Assembly: GCA_029932345.1 (NCBI GenBank)
Contig: JAOZQF010000002.1
Span: 1 to 34,632, forward strand
Source: Desulfuromusa sp.
Lineage (GTDB): Bacteria; Desulfobacterota; Desulfuromonadia; Desulfuromonadales; Geopsychrobacteraceae
DNA length: 34,632 nucleotides
Reading direction: 5' to 3'
Under the pieces are notes generated by a model that was given only the letters and a program-made list of their open reading frames with translations, was not told the DNA's origin and did not search any database. The translations under genes and the position numbers were made by a program. This document shows, piece by piece, positions 26,900-34,632 of this stretch (position 1 is the first letter of the stretch; each line of letters opens with the position of its first letter).

Positions 26900-28091
26900 C
26901 AATTTTCTCCTTGGTCGATAAATCAAGCTGCTCATAGGCTGCTGTTTCCACCTGCCGATAAACCTGTTGCAGGGGCTGCCCACTGTGACGTGCCAGTTTC
27001 CGGCAGTCGTCATATTCAGGGGTCAGACGTAAAAACTGCTGACCGTCAAAAATCAACTTGACCCGGGCAGAACCCATATCAGTTTTTACTTCTGCGCTAC
27101 GACGGTTCAATCGATAGCGATCACAGCTATTGCTACGAACTCCAATAGCACTGCTTTCATGCATGATCAAGCTTGCCAGTTCCGCCGCCTGCTCGGGTCG
27201 GCAGACCACGGTCAACAGGTTTCCGGGACGATTTTTTTTCATCTGCAAGGGGACATAACCCGCATCAAGGGCTCCAGCCAGAAACAACAATTCCAGCAGA
27301 TTTCCCAGTTGTTCAGGAGTGCTGTCATCAATGTTGGTTTCAAGTAACTGGACTTGATCCGTATCAGCAGAGCTACTCTCTTCACTATAAAGGATACCGC
27401 GCAGCAGATTGGGGCGATCTTCCAGCTTCCAGCCCCCCACCCCATAGCCGGTTTTTCCCAGAGGCCCTGCCGGAAACGGACTGAACTCCGCCAATTCAGC
27501 AACGATAGTAGCGCCAGTGGGGGTCACCAGTTCCTTATCGCAGCCACTGTCATAAACTGGCTTACCCTGAAGAATTCCCAGAGTTGCCGGAGCCGGGAGG
27601 GGGAGGGCACCATGAGCACATTTGCTCATACCATGAGATAACGGCAGAGGAGAGCAGAGTATTTTGTCGACTCCGAGAAGATGTAAACCAATAGCAACCC
27701 CGACCAGATCAACAATCGCGTCAACTGCTCCAACTTCATGAAAATGAACCCGATCAATATCTATCCCGTGCACTTTGGCCTCCGCTTTACCAAGGCGGCG
27801 AAAAAACTTCCGGGCGGTTTGTTGTACCGATTGTTGCAGGTCGCTCTCTGCCAACATTTTGTCAATGGTGCTCCAGCCGCGATGGTGGTGGGTCTCTTCA
27901 CAATGAACCTGAACCCGACACCCCTCGATACCGTGGCGCTGCTCGCGCCCGACTTCAAGTTTGTATCCGGAGATTGGCAGCATGGCGAGTTCGTTTTCCA
28001 GTTGTTGTTGATCGACCCCAAGATCAAACAGCAGTCCAAGAAACATGTCGCCGGAGATACCGGAGAAAGTATCTAAATAAAGAGTTTTCAT
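26892..28091 (-). CDS. larC: LarC: nickel insertion into the nickel-pincer nucleotide cofactor
   Basis: A 399-residue protein of the former DUF111 family. LarC inserts nickel into the pyridinium-dithio-carboxylate nucleotide used by lactate racemase LarA and relatives. The N-terminus LYLDTFSGISGDMFLGLLFDLG is diagnostic. A His-rich region (HCEETHHHRGW) near residue 65, VHFHEVGAVDAIVD, LPLPAPATLGIL and LLETNIDDSTPEQLG follow. In Lactobacillus plantarum the gene is split and read through by frameshifting; here it is one open frame. AGGA precedes the ATG. LarB lies upstream across a palindromic repeat; larA and larE are not in the window. Confidence 0.94.
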   Translation of the reverse strand: MKTLYLDTFSGISGDMFLGLLFDLGVDQQQLENELAMLPISGYKLEVGREQRHGIEGCRVQVHCEETHHHRGWSTIDKMLAESDLQQSVQQTARKFFRRLGKAEAKVHGIDIDRVHFHEVGAVDAIVDLVGVAIGLHLLGVDKILCSPLPLSHGMSKCAHGALPLPAPATLGILQGKPVYDSGCDKELVTPTGATIVAELAEFSPFPAGPLGKTGYGVGGWKLEDRPNLLRGILYSEESSSADTDQVQLLETNIDDSTPEQLGNLLELLFLAGALDAGYVPLQMKKNRPGNLLTVVCRPEQAAELASLIMHESSAIGVRSNSCDRYRLNRRSAEVKTDMGSARVKLIFDGQQFLRLTPEYDDCRKLARHSGQPLQQVYRQVETAAYEQLDLSTKEKIDE

Positions 28092-28112
28092 GACGTATCC
28101 TATTGATTATTT

Positions 28113-28210
28113 ACCACAGAGGCACTGAGCCACTGAGAAAACCAAGGCTTTTTGTCTCTTGTTGAGAAAAAGTTTTTTGACTTTCTCTGTGTCCCAGTGC
28201 CTCTGTGGTT
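28113..28210. repeat. ACCACAG...CTGTGGT palindromic repeat, copy 2
   Basis: ACCACAGAGGCACTGAGCCA on the left is the inverse, with few mismatches, of GTCCCAGTGCCTCTGTGGT on the right, spanning 98 bases between larB and larC. It shares end sequences with the element at 13763-13833 but has a longer, T-rich centre. It fills most of the gap between these two genes. Confidence 0.82.
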
Positions 28211-28225
28211 TGATCTAGTTAAAAC

Positions 28226-28981
28226 TTATTCACCTTTACGATTAATCCGGTTTGCCGCAAATGCCGCACCAAAACCATTATCAATATTCACCACCGTGAC
28301 TCCACTGGCGCAGGAATTGAGCATGCCAAGCAGGGCAGCTATTCCACCAAAAGAGGCACCATAACCGACCGAGGTGGGAACTGCAATCACCGGCACGGCC
28401 ACCAGACCGCCCACCACAGAAGGGAGCGCCCCCTCCATCCCGGCAATAACAATCAGGACTGCAGCTTCCCGCAGTAAATCCTGTCGGGCAAGCAGTCGAT
28501 GAATCCCGGCAACTCCGACATCGACCAACTCTTCAACTTCATTGCCAAGCATTCTTGCCGTGATAATCGCTTCCCGTGCAACCGGCAGGTCAGAAGTGCC
28601 GGCACAGATAACCAGAATCTTGCCTCGTCCGGTGATCTCAATTTTTTGTTGCACCAGACAGAAGGATCGTGCATCGATATCGTACTCTCCTTCCGGGAAT
28701 TGGTTGCACAATGCGGTCCCTTTTTCACCATCCAATCGGGTGACAAGGATGTTTCGACCGTGTTTTGCCATGGCTGACAGGATGGTTCGCAGCTGCTCCA
28801 GACTCTTACTTTCACCCAATACCACTTCGGGAACTCCCTGGCGCAGTTCGCGGTGATGATCAATCTGGGCAATCCCGAGATCTTCAAACGGGAGCTGTTT
28901 CAGACGCTCAACTCCATCATCAACACTGATTTGGCCATCCACCAGTGACTGCAGTAATCGGGTCAGTTCCTGAGAATTCAT
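28226..28981 (-). CDS. larB: LarB: pyridinium-3,5-biscarboxylate mononucleotide synthase
   Basis: A 251-residue protein with a PurE-like C-terminal half. LarB carboxylates nicotinic acid adenine dinucleotide and hydrolyses it, the first step toward the nickel-pincer nucleotide. Typical segments are VVLGESKSLEQL, ICAGTSDLPVAREA, DVGVAGIHRLL, GMEGALPSVVGGLV and the end region SVGYGASFGGIAALLGMLNSCASGV. The Shine-Dalgarno sequence (GGAG) is rather far, about 12 bases. It starts six bases after the HD-domain gene stop and is followed by larC, so the three are probably co-transcribed. Confidence 0.93.
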   Translation of the reverse strand: MNSQELTRLLQSLVDGQISVDDGVERLKQLPFEDLGIAQIDHHRELRQGVPEVVLGESKSLEQLRTILSAMAKHGRNILVTRLDGEKGTALCNQFPEGEYDIDARSFCLVQQKIEITGRGKILVICAGTSDLPVAREAIITARMLGNEVEELVDVGVAGIHRLLARQDLLREAAVLIVIAGMEGALPSVVGGLVAVPVIAVPTSVGYGASFGGIAALLGMLNSCASGVTVVNIDNGFGAAFAANRINRKGE

Positions 28982-28987
28982 TTTTTG

Positions 28988-29554
28988 CTATAGCTCCAGA
29001 TCAGCAGCGATCCCCTGCATCGCTTCCAGACAGAGATCACAGAAGTCCGCCAGCGGCAGGTCGATCAGTTCACATTCGGCGATGATTTCACGGTTGGCTC
29101 CGGCAGCAAATAATCTTTCTTTATACCGCTTCCGCACCGATTTGGGTTTAACGCTGTTAAGTTTTTTATCAGGATAAACCAGTGCCGTGGCGATAATCAG
29201 TCCGGTAATAGTTTCTCCTGCAGCCAGAGCGTGATGGATGCGCTTGCTCCGTTTGTCATTGTGGGCATGCTCATTGTGCATCCGGATCGCATCTATAATC
29301 TCCTCGTTAACCCCCTCCTGCCGCAGAACTGCAACCGTCTGATGGGTGTGAGCAGACAAATCATCTCCCGTTGCCTCAGCATCGAGGTCATGGAGCAATC
29401 CAGCCAACCCCCAAAGTTCTTCATCTTCGTCAAAATGGTGTGCTAATGCCCGCATCACCGCCTCACTGGCGAGGCTGTGTTTGTAGAGGTTGCGATTAGT
29501 AAGGTGTAGATTCAATAATTCCAGAGCACGTTCACGAGTTATTCCGTAGTCCAT
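28988..29554 (-). CDS. HD-domain protein (putative metal-dependent phosphohydrolase)
   Basis: A 188-residue soluble protein with an HD fold: His in YKHSLASEAVMRAL (about residue 25), the HD doublet in GLLHDLDAE (about residue 54), and later His residues in HTHQTVAVL and MHNEHAHND that could complete the metal site. It resembles the HDIG/HDOD-like predicted hydrolases, which act on nucleotides or nucleic acids; no substrate can be named. GGAGGA precedes the ATG at good spacing. It is the first gene of the HD-larB-larC-pgpA-cinA run, which suggests housekeeping or nucleotide-related chemistry but does not prove a role in cofactor synthesis. Confidence 0.85.
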   Translation of the reverse strand: MDYGITRERALELLNLHLTNRNLYKHSLASEAVMRALAHHFDEDEELWGLAGLLHDLDAEATGDDLSAHTHQTVAVLRQEGVNEEIIDAIRMHNEHAHNDKRSKRIHHALAAGETITGLIIATALVYPDKKLNSVKPKSVRKRYKERLFAAGANREIIAECELIDLPLADFCDLCLEAMQGIAADLEL

Positions 29555-29668
29555 TATTTCCTCCAGTTAAGATAATCTGATCATCATAACAAAAAACCTG
29601 CTGTGACCAAAAGGAAGAGTCACTATTTTTTCCTTTTTTAACCGATAGTCCGAGTACAATCATGTTTA

Positions 29669-29697
29669 TTGACAGTATGACTATCATTTGAAATATT
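29669..29697 (+). promoter_or_regulatory. Candidate sigma-70 promoter for the TPM/PDZ lipoprotein gene
   Basis: A perfect TTGACA (29669-29674) is followed after 17 bases by AATATT, a four-of-six -10. It lies about 75 bases before the start at 29771, in the gap between two divergent genes. Confidence 0.45.
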
Positions 29698-29770
29698 GGT
29701 CAGGTAAAATTTCTGCAACCGCCACACAATGTCAAAGATCCCGATCTTTCCGGGCAGGATGGATATACAG

Positions 29771-31102
29771 ATGAAATCATTGGTTCTTTTTATCCTCCTT
29801 GCACTGGTTTTCAGTGGCTGCAGTGATGACGGTTCATCCGCAGACAGAGATAAAATCCTCATCGACAACGCGGAATTACTGGTTGATAAAAAGCAACTGA
29901 TCAATGATTATTTAGCCTACAACCAAAGAATGCTGGAAGATTTTGATATTGATTTCAGGGTGTTGACCACGAATAATGATGAAGATATTAACGCTTTTGC
30001 CAACACCATATTTAATCAATTACAGGAGCATAGTTACAGCCACAGCGGCAAAGCGATATTGCTGATAATCAACAGCAAGCAGGACAAGGTGAGGATAGAA
30101 ATCTCCATGGCATTGGAACCAGTCTATACCGATATCTTTGTTTCTTATCTGGAACATAACGGCTTGCTCCCTTATTTCAGAGCTGGAAAAGTGGCAGATG
30201 CTGTGTTTGTTGCAGCGGAGTTAGTGAGAGACAGGGCTTACGAAGCCGATCGTGGAGAGGAATTTATGCCCCCCATGGAGAGTCGGTCAATGGGAGGAGG
30301 AGCAAAAACTTCAGCCAAAATAGGCCAGAACGACCCCGATGCCAAACAGGGAGAAATGGTTCAGGCTCCCGTCGATGCCGACCCCGAAATGGTTATGGCT
30401 ATCTATCTACAGGCACTTGAAAAACACAACAAGAACCCTGACTTGGAAATATTTACCACGGCAACAAAAAAGTTCTTTCGTCAATGGACAGTGACCGATA
30501 TCAATCAGAACAACGAATATCGTATTGTATCAAGTTGCGATGATAAAAAAATTGTCTATTCTGATGATCAACAATTTGCGGTACTCTCATCTCCGGTAGC
30601 ACAGAGAACTTGTTCTCCGTACTTTTTTGCCCGTGAAAATGGTCAATGGAGACTCGATATTGCGACCATGGCAAAAACAGTCCGTTTCAACGCTGATATG
30701 CAGTGGCATTTTTCTCTTCCGGATAAGCAGCAATATGGTCAAGCTTATGCCTTTGCCTTCAACGATTTATCCTTTGATAAAAACGGCTATCCCCACCGGC
30801 AGCAGAAAAAATTACGCTGGGGCTTCAGCTGTGGTGGCTGGTATCGTCCGGGTGAGGATCCCGACAAGCTGACCCGTTGCTGGATCAATAATTTACAAAC
30901 CGGTGGTGCCGCCCAAGAACTACTCGGTCTTAAAATCAACGACAAAGTTGTTGCTGCTGGTTATGGGAGTGAACAGATTGACAATATCTCTTTCCGGCAA
31001 TTTCTAAATTACATGGGCGAAGTTGCAAAAGGAGAAGAGGTCACTGTTACAGTAGTGCGAAAAGGGGAGAATAAGGTGACATTGCACGCGATTGCCCCTT
31101 GA
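29771..31102 (+). CDS. Lipoprotein with TPM-like domain, middle domain and C-terminal PDZ-like domain
   Basis: A 443-residue envelope protein. MKSLVLFILLALVFSGC is a lipoprotein signal with Cys17. Residues about 30-165 resemble a TPM domain (YgcG/Psb32 family): a hydrophobic strand DFRVLTTNN, SGKAILLIINSKQDKVRIEISMALE, and a helix AGKVADAVFVAAELV. A Gly/Pro/Met-rich linker (MPPMESRSMGGGAKT) follows. Residues about 205-340 are unrecognised but could be an NTF2-like fold (MAIYLQALEKHNK... FARENGQWRLD). The last 80 residues (GGAAQELLGLKINDKVVAAGYG... EVTVTVVRKGENKV) look PDZ-like. The ATG at 29771 is preferred over 29729 because the signal peptide starts there. TPM proteins act in photosystem repair or as phosphatases in other organisms; no function is claimed here. 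Confidence 0.75.
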   Translation: MKSLVLFILLALVFSGCSDDGSSADRDKILIDNAELLVDKKQLINDYLAYNQRMLEDFDIDFRVLTTNNDEDINAFANTIFNQLQEHSYSHSGKAILLIINSKQDKVRIEISMALEPVYTDIFVSYLEHNGLLPYFRAGKVADAVFVAAELVRDRAYEADRGEEFMPPMESRSMGGGAKTSAKIGQNDPDAKQGEMVQAPVDADPEMVMAIYLQALEKHNKNPDLEIFTTATKKFFRQWTVTDINQNNEYRIVSSCDDKKIVYSDDQQFAVLSSPVAQRTCSPYFFARENGQWRLDIATMAKTVRFNADMQWHFSLPDKQQYGQAYAFAFNDLSFDKNGYPHRQQKKLRWGFSCGGWYRPGEDPDKLTRCWINNLQTGGAAQELLGLKINDKVVAAGYGSEQIDNISFRQFLNYMGEVAKGEEVTVTVVRKGENKVTLHAIAP

Positions 31103-31175
31103 AATTTAACCCACTGATCGAGGTGGAGCGATAATTTATCAGCCCCGATTTTAAAAAGTTTTGGAGTCATATCTT

Positions 31176-31679
31176 ATGGATGAATTTGTGGAAGAAAATT
31201 TACCGCTGAGCCGAACCAAAAAGAAACAACAGGCAAAACAGGTTGAGTTGATTGCGAAACAATTGGTCGATCTAACCGATCATCAATTTTCCCGGATCAA
31301 CCTCTCTCCAACGATTGCTCAAGAGGCAGAACTGGCCCGAACAACCCGGGGACACGGGTCACAGCGTCGCCAACTGAAGCATTTAGCTGGAATGTTACGT
31401 AAAGCGGAAGATGACCTGTCGACCCTACTGGATCAACTCACAAATCTCGATCAGGTCGCACGGGGGGATAAAAAACAATTCCATCAGCTGGAAAAATTGC
31501 GCGATCGACTCTGCGATGCAGACAGTTTCACCGCCGCATTGACTGAGATGGTTGAGCTGACCCCGGAGATTGATCGAAAAGCGATATCCCGCCTGGCTCG
31601 ATCAGTTCATCAACATGAAGATCGCCGTGCCTATCGGGAAATCTTTCGCCGTTTACGTGATGAATGGACCGATCAGTAA
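31176..31679 (+). CDS. darP: DarP/YjgA ribosome-associated protein
   Basis: A 167-residue helical, highly charged protein of the DUF615 family. In E. coli DarP (YjgA) binds late 50S precursors and helps finish the peptidyl-transferase region. The match rests on LPLSRTKKKQQAKQVELIAKQLVDL at the N-terminus, GSQRRQLKHLAGMLRK in the middle, and FHQLEKLRDRLCD and REIFRRLRDEW in the C-terminal half. ATG 31176 is used: GGAG lies nine bases upstream, and the track's TTG at 31161 is less likely. It follows the TPM lipoprotein gene by 73 bases on the same strand and converges on the receiver-J-TPR gene. Confidence 0.9.
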   Translation: MDEFVEENLPLSRTKKKQQAKQVELIAKQLVDLTDHQFSRINLSPTIAQEAELARTTRGHGSQRRQLKHLAGMLRKAEDDLSTLLDQLTNLDQVARGDKKQFHQLEKLRDRLCDADSFTAALTEMVELTPEIDRKAISRLARSVHQHEDRRAYREIFRRLRDEWTDQ

Positions 31680-31730
31680 CTCCCAGCTATAAAATTACCC
31701 CGGCTTGAATCAGATAAGGATTAAAATAAA

Positions 31731-33623
31731 TTATTTCTTCTTCTTAAACTTACTGAAGAGCCCCTTTGACGGAGGACCCTGTTCGCGACGCAGATTCATC
31801 AAGCGCAATTCACGCAACGCTTCAGTACAATCCGGATTTGCCTGTACTGCCATTTCGAAAGATTTTTCTGCCTGGCGCTCTTTCCCCAGGGAGAGATAAA
31901 CATGAGCAAGGTAGAGATGAGTCAGGTCAAAGCCAGGATTAATCTCTCGAGATGCCAACAGCACCTCCATTGCCCGGTTCTGAATCTCAGGCTTCTTCGG
32001 CGCTGACTTGAATAACGCCCAGGCAAAAAAAGCCATGTATTCAGACTCTTCCGGACTCAGCTCGATTGCTCTTTGCAACGACTTAGCCGCCGCACTGAAA
32101 CGGCGCACCTTCAAAAGGGCTCGCCCTTCCTGATAGGCCCCTTCGGCCTCAATGATTTTATTGATATCTATTGATTTTTTGGGACCATTGACCAACTCGT
32201 CCAGGTATCCAGCACATGAATCTTCATCACTAAGAACCGTATATGCTTGCGTGATATATTGAAACATTTCATTGATTTTATTACTCATCTCCGTTGAAAG
32301 GCCACTACCGAGGAAACGATCAGGGTGATATTCTTTAGCCAGTTGATAGTATGCTCTTCGAGCATCACCAGAGCGGAACTGTCGTTCCAATCCCAGTGTT
32401 TCAAAATAATCACAAGACATAATCCGTTGATAGTCATCGAGAATTTTGTGCCGTAGATGCTCATCAATAATCTCAGGTTCGCCCTCTCCTGAAAGATCTT
32501 CGGTCGCAATTGGGTCTGGATCAACGCTCGATTCCAACATTTCAGAGATCATCAATGCCGCCAGCACTTTCTGGACCTCACGTCGTGCCAACGGATGTTG
32601 CTCCAGAATCTGATTAAGGGTTTTCACCCCCAAACAGCTCTTGAATACCGTCCTTCCCCGCTTGCTTAACTCAATATCCTGAAAACGATACAGAGGATTA
32701 CTTGCCTGTTTCAGATAATCGTCACTAAAAGGATAGAGGAACTCATCCAGTTGTGTTGGAGTCCAGTAACGATCAATCCCCTCCTTAATAAGAGCCGCTG
32801 GGGTCAGTTCGATTCTGGTAATATTCTGTTTGAAATCTTTTACGGGAACAAATTGACAGGTTCCACTCCGCCAGACAAAGCTTGAAAGGAGCTTGTCTGT
32901 GACCTGACGAACCAATGCGGTCTGTACCTCCTGAGGAGTCAACAAACCCATCTCAATCAGGACAGTCCCTTGTAATCGCCCACTTTCCTTACTTTTTTCA
33001 ACCGATTTATCGCAATCGATCTGAGTTATAACCCCATCCGCAACCAGCGTTCGGCCCAAACACTCACTGAGGACATTAGATCGGGTAAAAATCGGATAAC
33101 CCTCTTTTATATAAACAATTTTTTTTGCTGCTCCCCGGGTTAAGTGTAATAGTCCGGTCGCTTTCTGCCGATAGAGTTGCTGTAGTTGCAAAGGAATTGT
33201 GTAATCTGAAATGGACTGAACTTCTGAATCGGTCTCTTGCTGATTTTCATCCGGAGAGAAAATCCGTTCCATCAACTTCTGCAAATCCTCACCAGTGAAG
33301 GGTTTGAGGAGAAAATCATCCGCTCCATATTCGTCTTTTGCTGCGGCAACCTGTTCCGGGCTATGAAAATCTGCAGTGATCATAACCACCGGAAGATCCG
33401 TGGTATTATCATGTTTGCGCAATGCCCGACAAATATTTGGTCCAGAAATTTCCGGCATATTAATATCAACCAAAGCTAGATGAAACTCTTCAGTCAACAA
33501 CTTCCGCAAACCAATGGCACCACGATCAGCTACTTGAACCTGAAACCCAGCAGCCGATAAAGCCTGTTGTAAAAAATCACAAAGGTCACGGTCATCATCG
33601 ATAATTAAAATATTTTTGCTCAT
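31731..33623 (-). CDS. Receiver - PATAN (DUF4388) - J domain - TPR fusion protein
   Basis: A 630-residue soluble protein. Residues 1-120 form an intact receiver: Asp10-12, phospho-acceptor Asp53 in LALVDINMPE, Thr83 and Lys107 in LKPF. About 145-275 match the PATAN/DUF4388 module (GLLHLTRGAAKKIVYIKEGYP... VLIEMGLLTPQEVQ). About 400-465 are a J domain (DYFETLGLERQFRS, HPD in KEYHPDRF, TQAYTVLSDED), the part that stimulates DnaK ATPase. From about 485 to 610 there are TPR-like repeats (AYQEGRALLKVRRFSAAAKSLQRAIEL). A KFKKKK tail ends it. It may recruit DnaK to a signalling or motility complex; that is inference. GAGGGA precedes the ATG. It is followed upstream by glnE on the same strand. Confidence 0.9.
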   Translation of the reverse strand: MSKNILIIDDDRDLCDFLQQALSAAGFQVQVADRGAIGLRKLLTEEFHLALVDINMPEISGPNICRALRKHDNTTDLPVVMITADFHSPEQVAAAKDEYGADDFLLKPFTGEDLQKLMERIFSPDENQQETDSEVQSISDYTIPLQLQQLYRQKATGLLHLTRGAAKKIVYIKEGYPIFTRSNVLSECLGRTLVADGVITQIDCDKSVEKSKESGRLQGTVLIEMGLLTPQEVQTALVRQVTDKLLSSFVWRSGTCQFVPVKDFKQNITRIELTPAALIKEGIDRYWTPTQLDEFLYPFSDDYLKQASNPLYRFQDIELSKRGRTVFKSCLGVKTLNQILEQHPLARREVQKVLAALMISEMLESSVDPDPIATEDLSGEGEPEIIDEHLRHKILDDYQRIMSCDYFETLGLERQFRSGDARRAYYQLAKEYHPDRFLGSGLSTEMSNKINEMFQYITQAYTVLSDEDSCAGYLDELVNGPKKSIDINKIIEAEGAYQEGRALLKVRRFSAAAKSLQRAIELSPEESEYMAFFAWALFKSAPKKPEIQNRAMEVLLASREINPGFDLTHLYLAHVYLSLGKERQAEKSFEMAVQANPDCTEALRELRLMNLRREQGPPSKGLFSKFKKKK

Positions 33624-33649
33624 TATTGAATCCCTCTACTCTGAATCAC

Positions 33650-34632
33650 TTACGGATTGAGATATTTTTCAAGAAGTTCACGAATCCCTTCAGTCACCAA
33701 CTGATATTCTTTAAGGAATTCTCGTTCTACCTGATCTCCCCTGCCGGTATAACCAAGGCTGAGAGCGGCCTTCCTGAAACCCTTGTTATGAGCAGAAAGC
33801 TCATTGATCGACTGATCATACAAAAGTCTCAATTTATTTTCCAACCGACGGAGAAATTTATAACCGTTGATTAATAAATCAGCGTCATTCTGCACTAAAA
33901 TATGTTTTTCTGCCATAGATTTGAGTAAATCTACCGTATTTTGTGTGCGTAATGACTCAAACCTGCCGGCATGCAACAACTGCAGGTATTGGGTGATAAA
34001 CTCCACATCAACCATTCCACCACGACCTGTTTTGATATTAAAACGGTCATCCCGTTCTCGGCCGCTTTCCTCTTCCATCCGTTTTCGTAACCGATAGATT
34101 TCTCCCTGTAAATTGACCGGAACCGGCCGCATAAAAGCCAGCTGGGAAGTTATCCTCTGTAGTTGGTCAATAAACTCGGTTGCCCCACACACCACCCGAG
34201 CTTTAGTCATGGCCTGCCGCTCCCAGGGTTGAGCCGATTCGTGATGATATCGCTGAAACGCAGCTAAACTGGTGACCAGTGGTCCCTGATTGCCTGACGG
34301 TCGCAACCGGGTATCAATTTTATAAACCGACCCCTCGCGAGTCACCAGGGTGAGAATGGTAATAATTCTTTGTGCCAATTTGGCAAAATATTCACTATTG
34401 CTGAGCGACCGGAAACGTTTAGAATCGGTTGTTAAAATCGGTCGTGTTTCCCCCTCTTCTTCATAAATAAAAATAATGTCCAAATCTGAATGGTAGTTCA
34501 GCTCGAGACCACCCAATTTCCCCATGGCAATGATGGCAAAAGCGGTTTCCTGAACCTCTCCGTCCTCACCCTTTGCGAACGGGGCACCAAAGCGGACCGC
34601 CAGTTCCTGTCTGGACATTTTCCACGCCTGCT
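33650..34632 (-). CDS. glnE: Glutamate-ammonia-ligase adenylyltransferase, C-terminal part, cut by the window edge
   Basis: The frame is open to the right edge, so the ATG at 34618 in the track is internal and about two thirds of the gene lies outside. The visible 327 residues are the C-terminal adenylyltransferase unit, which adds AMP to glutamine synthetase. The nucleotidyltransferase core is GKLGGLELNYHSDLDIIFIY, with RLRPSGNQGPLV, a later acidic site GRGGMVDVEFITQYLQL and the terminal region YTGRGDQVEREFLKEYQLV. The bifunctional enzyme controls nitrogen assimilation together with PII; the N-terminal deadenylylase domain is not visible. The gene ends 27 bases before the receiver-J-TPR gene. 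Confidence 0.95.
   Translation of the reverse strand, partial: QAWKMSRQELAVRFGAPFAKGEDGEVQETAFAIIAMGKLGGLELNYHSDLDIIFIYEEEGETRPILTTDSKRFRSLSNSEYFAKLAQRIITILTLVTREGSVYKIDTRLRPSGNQGPLVTSLAAFQRYHHESAQPWERQAMTKARVVCGATEFIDQLQRITSQLAFMRPVPVNLQGEIYRLRKRMEEESGRERDDRFNIKTGRGGMVDVEFITQYLQLLHAGRFESLRTQNTVDLLKSMAEKHILVQNDADLLINGYKFLRRLENKLRLLYDQSINELSAHNKGFRKAALSLGYTGRGDQVEREFLKEYQLVTEGIRELLEKYLNP

Noticed and set aside
29620-29640. GTGAC-N11-GTCAC-like stem followed by T-rich sequence upstream of the TPM gene
   Set aside because: It lies between divergent genes, where no terminator is needed, and the stem is only five pairs.
1-34632. CRISPR array, tRNA, rRNA, prophage or integrase
   Set aside because: No regularly spaced direct repeats, no cloverleaf sequences and no phage or integrase proteins were seen; the repeats present are palindromic and dispersed.

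Overview
The window looks like chromosome of a Desulfuromonadales-type bacterium (Geobacter / Desulfuromonas / Pelobacter relatives). The inference rests on a dense, mostly minus-strand block with the order cinA-recA-pilT-recX-alaS, then hslVU, then argB-argD-argF-argG-argH-lptM-dapA-dapB-dapL. Lysine is made through LL-diaminopimelate aminotransferase (DapL), and genes for the nickel-pincer cofactor are present. Both ends are cut: the left edge truncates a radical SAM gene and the right edge truncates glnE. I saw no rRNA, tRNA, CRISPR array, prophage or complete insertion sequence, and no gene-free stretch longer than 300 bases.

Layout. 1-6072: a truncated radical SAM enzyme (+), a tiny DUF1232 protein (-), a lipoprotein (+), the Tex transcription-accessory protein (+), and a CBS-domain protein paired with an ArsB/NhaD/SLC13-type carrier (+), ending at a strong bidirectional terminator. 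6092-10781 (all -): dapL, dapB, dapA, a 53-aa LptM lipoprotein missed by the ORF track, and argH. 10893-15926 (all -): argG, a zinc-ribbon/RDD membrane protein, argF, argD and argB. 16097-21954 (all -): hslU and hslV with a sigma-32-like promoter, a receiver-histidine kinase, and alaS. 22217-29554 (all -): recX, pilT, recA, cinA, pgpA, larC, larB and an HD-domain protein. 29771-31679 (+): a TPM/PDZ lipoprotein and the ribosome factor DarP. 31731-34632 (-): a receiver-PATAN-J-TPR fusion and the C-terminal part of glnE.

Functionally this is mostly housekeeping: arginine synthesis from N-acetylglutamate onward (argC and argJ are not here), three steps of diaminopimelate synthesis (lysA is absent from the place where I expect it), protein quality control (HslUV), tRNA charging (AlaS), homologous recombination and its modulator (RecA, RecX), NAD and phospholipid maintenance (CinA, PgpA), and LarB/LarC for the nickel-pincer nucleotide. 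Several gaps between genes hold palindromic repeats of at least five types. One is a 163-bp MITE-like element with perfect terminal inverted repeats flanked by TA.

I see no obvious undescribed multi-gene defence or mobile system. The most unusual single genes are the receiver-PATAN-J-TPR fusion and the TPM-(unknown)-PDZ lipoprotein. The CBS/transporter pair and the repeat families are the next most interesting. Many track ORFs begin too far upstream; I moved starts where Shine-Dalgarno spacing and family length agreed.
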